DNA of 64,000 nucleotides from Mesorhizobium sp. B2-8-5 (GTDB lineage Bacteria; Pseudomonadota; Alphaproteobacteria; Rhizobiales; Rhizobiaceae): contig NZ_CP083951.1 in the NCBI RefSeq assembly GCF_006440675.2, positions 248,001-312,000 of the forward strand, in the 5' to 3' direction. The position numbers and the translations under genes are program-made. The notes below the pieces were generated by a model. It was given only the letters and a program-made list of their open reading frames with translations. It did not search any database and was not told where the DNA came from. This document shows positions 63,123 to 64,000 of this stretch, piece after piece. Position 1 is the stretch's first letter. Each line of letters starts with the position of its first letter.

Positions 63123-63197
63123 ATATGCAAATAGCATTTTCATTCCCGGGTCAAGATGATTATGCTTCCAGCGGAATGAAGTTCATGCATATATGCA
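63123..63197. promoter_or_regulatory. Candidate IclR operator region with TGCATATATGCA palindrome
   Basis: A perfect 12-bp palindrome lies at 63186-63197, 25 bp before the IclR start, and ATATGCA recurs at 63123-63129. The AT-rich 165-bp gap separates the divergent binding-protein and IclR genes. Confidence 0.4.
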
Positions 63198-63221
63198 GAT
63201 CGAAATTCACTGGAGGGGCAG

Positions 63222-64000
63222 ATGGCAGAGGAAGAAGATGGGGACCGCTACCGCGCGCCGGCGCTCGACAAGGGCCTGGACATCCTCGAGCTCTTGTCGA
63301 GCGTGGATGGCGGGCTGACGCAGGCGGAGATCGCCAAGCGGCTCGACCGCAGCCCGAACGAGTTCTACCGGATGCTCGACCGGCTGGTGCGGCGCGGCTA
63401 TGTCACCAAGATCGACGGCGACCGGTATTCGCTGACGCTCAAGCTGTTCGGGCTGGCGCAGCTGCACGCCCCTGTGCGCAGGCTGGTGTCCTACGCGACG
63501 CCGATCATGCGGGAACTGGCCGAAACCTCATGGCAGGCCAACCAATTGGTGGTGTTCGACCGCGGCGCGGCCGTGGTCATCGCGCAGCAGGAAGCGCCCC
63601 GCTATTGGGGCATTTCGATCCGCGTCGGCTCGCATATCAGCCTGTTCGACACCGGTTCCGGCCATGTGCTGCTCGCCTTCCGCTCACCCGAAGAGCGCAA
63701 GATGATGATCGCCGAGCATCTGCAGAGCACCGAACAGCTCAACCTGACGCCGGAGTTCTTCGCCCGCCTCGACCAGGTGCGCGACCGGGGCTACGAGATG
63801 ATGGCATCGCTGCAGACCGCCGGCGTCTACAATCTTTCGACGCCGGTGCTAGGCCCTGACGGCAGAGCCATCGCGGCGCTGACCATCCCCTACATCACCC
63901 TGGTCAACGCGCCGACGGCGCCGGATATCACGCTGACGATTCGGCATCTGCAAGGCGCCGCCGCCAGGCTCTCGCAGCTCGCCGGATCCGATGTGCCGCA
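63222..64000 (+). CDS. IclR-family transcriptional regulator (C-terminus cut by window edge)
   Basis: 259 codons are open from the ATG at 63222 (GGAGGGG upstream) to the right edge with no stop, so a few C-terminal residues are missing. The N-terminal winged helix has APALDKGLDILELLSS and LTQAEIAKRLDRSPNEFYRMLDRLVRRGYV. The IclR effector domain starts around residue 90 (LAETSWQANQLVVFDRGAAVVIAQQE) and includes LFDTGSGHVLLAF. It is divergent from the CUT1/L-fucose-type operon and is its likely regulator. Confidence 0.92.
   Translation, partial: MAEEEDGDRYRAPALDKGLDILELLSSVDGGLTQAEIAKRLDRSPNEFYRMLDRLVRRGYVTKIDGDRYSLTLKLFGLAQLHAPVRRLVSYATPIMRELAETSWQANQLVVFDRGAAVVIAQQEAPRYWGISIRVGSHISLFDTGSGHVLLAFRSPEERKMMIAEHLQSTEQLNLTPEFFARLDQVRDRGYEMMASLQTAGVYNLSTPVLGPDGRAIAALTIPYITLVNAPTAPDITLTIRHLQGAAARLSQLAGSDVP

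Overview
The window reads as chromosomal or megaplasmid DNA of a high-GC alphaproteobacterium of the Rhizobiales, most likely Mesorhizobium or a close relative. The reasons are succinoglycan-type exo genes, a SyrA/ExoX-like small membrane protein, dense catabolic ABC-transporter operons, and short palindromic repeats (GCATGATC...GATCATGC) of the kind scattered through Mesorhizobium genomes. The genus is an inference from gene content, not from a marker gene. I see no rRNA, tRNA, CRISPR array, phage or transposase gene.

Layout. (1) 1-25.1 kb is an exopolysaccharide (EPS) locus: glycosyltransferases, a MOP-family flippase, a phosphoribosyltransferase-HAD fusion, a two-subunit GMC dehydrogenase, ugd, exoK, an exoU-like glycosyltransferase, then exoY, exoF, an exoZ-type acyltransferase and exoQ. 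(2) Inside it, at 12.0-19.7 kb, sits a complete lasso-peptide biosynthetic cluster. It has a 50-aa precursor (predicted core of 24 residues, Gly1-Asp9 ring, C-terminal Ser), an RRE protein (B1), a leader protease (B2), an Asn-synthetase-like cyclase (C), an HPr-kinase-like tailoring kinase (K) and an ABC exporter (D). A divergent nucleotidyltransferase gene lies beside it. The predicted product is a C-terminally phosphorylated, possibly further glycosylated, lasso peptide; this is the most interesting content of the window. (3) 25.1-36.9 kb holds a betaine-type ABC importer, two short-chain dehydrogenases, three acetone-carboxylase-like subunits and a divergent LuxR-type regulator. (4) 36.9-39.5 kb has a DUF1349 protein, an aldehyde dehydrogenase and a small membrane protein. 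(5) 39.7-46.0 kb is a CUT1 sugar-type importer with a Cys/Met-type PLP enzyme and a GntR/FCD regulator. (6) 46.4-52.9 kb holds araFGH, an SDR, a GntR regulator and D-galactonate dehydratase. (7) 53.0-64.0 kb has a DUF2161 protein, then an L-fucose-type oxidative pathway (L-fuconate dehydratase, deoxyfuconate dehydrogenase, MaoC protein, Gfo/Idh oxidoreductase, mutarotase, second enolase), a CUT1 importer and a divergent IclR regulator that runs off the window.

How it fits together. Part 1 makes and exports an acidic polysaccharide and appears to share regulation with the lasso cluster: an inverted repeat TTGYTGC-N3-GCARCAA, resembling PhaR/AniA operators, recurs upstream of the flippase, the 10.5-kb gene, exoY and (weaker) the lasso precursor. 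The remaining parts are self-contained catabolic units, each with a transporter, enzymes and usually a local regulator. In all four ABC operons a strong hairpin lies just 3' of the binding-protein gene, and a similar hairpin separates the lasso precursor from its enzymes.

Limits: all calls come from reading the sequence and recalled family features; no database search was run. Starts were chosen by ribosome-binding sites and overlap and may be off by a few codons. Many long open frames antisense to real genes were discarded as high-GC shadows.
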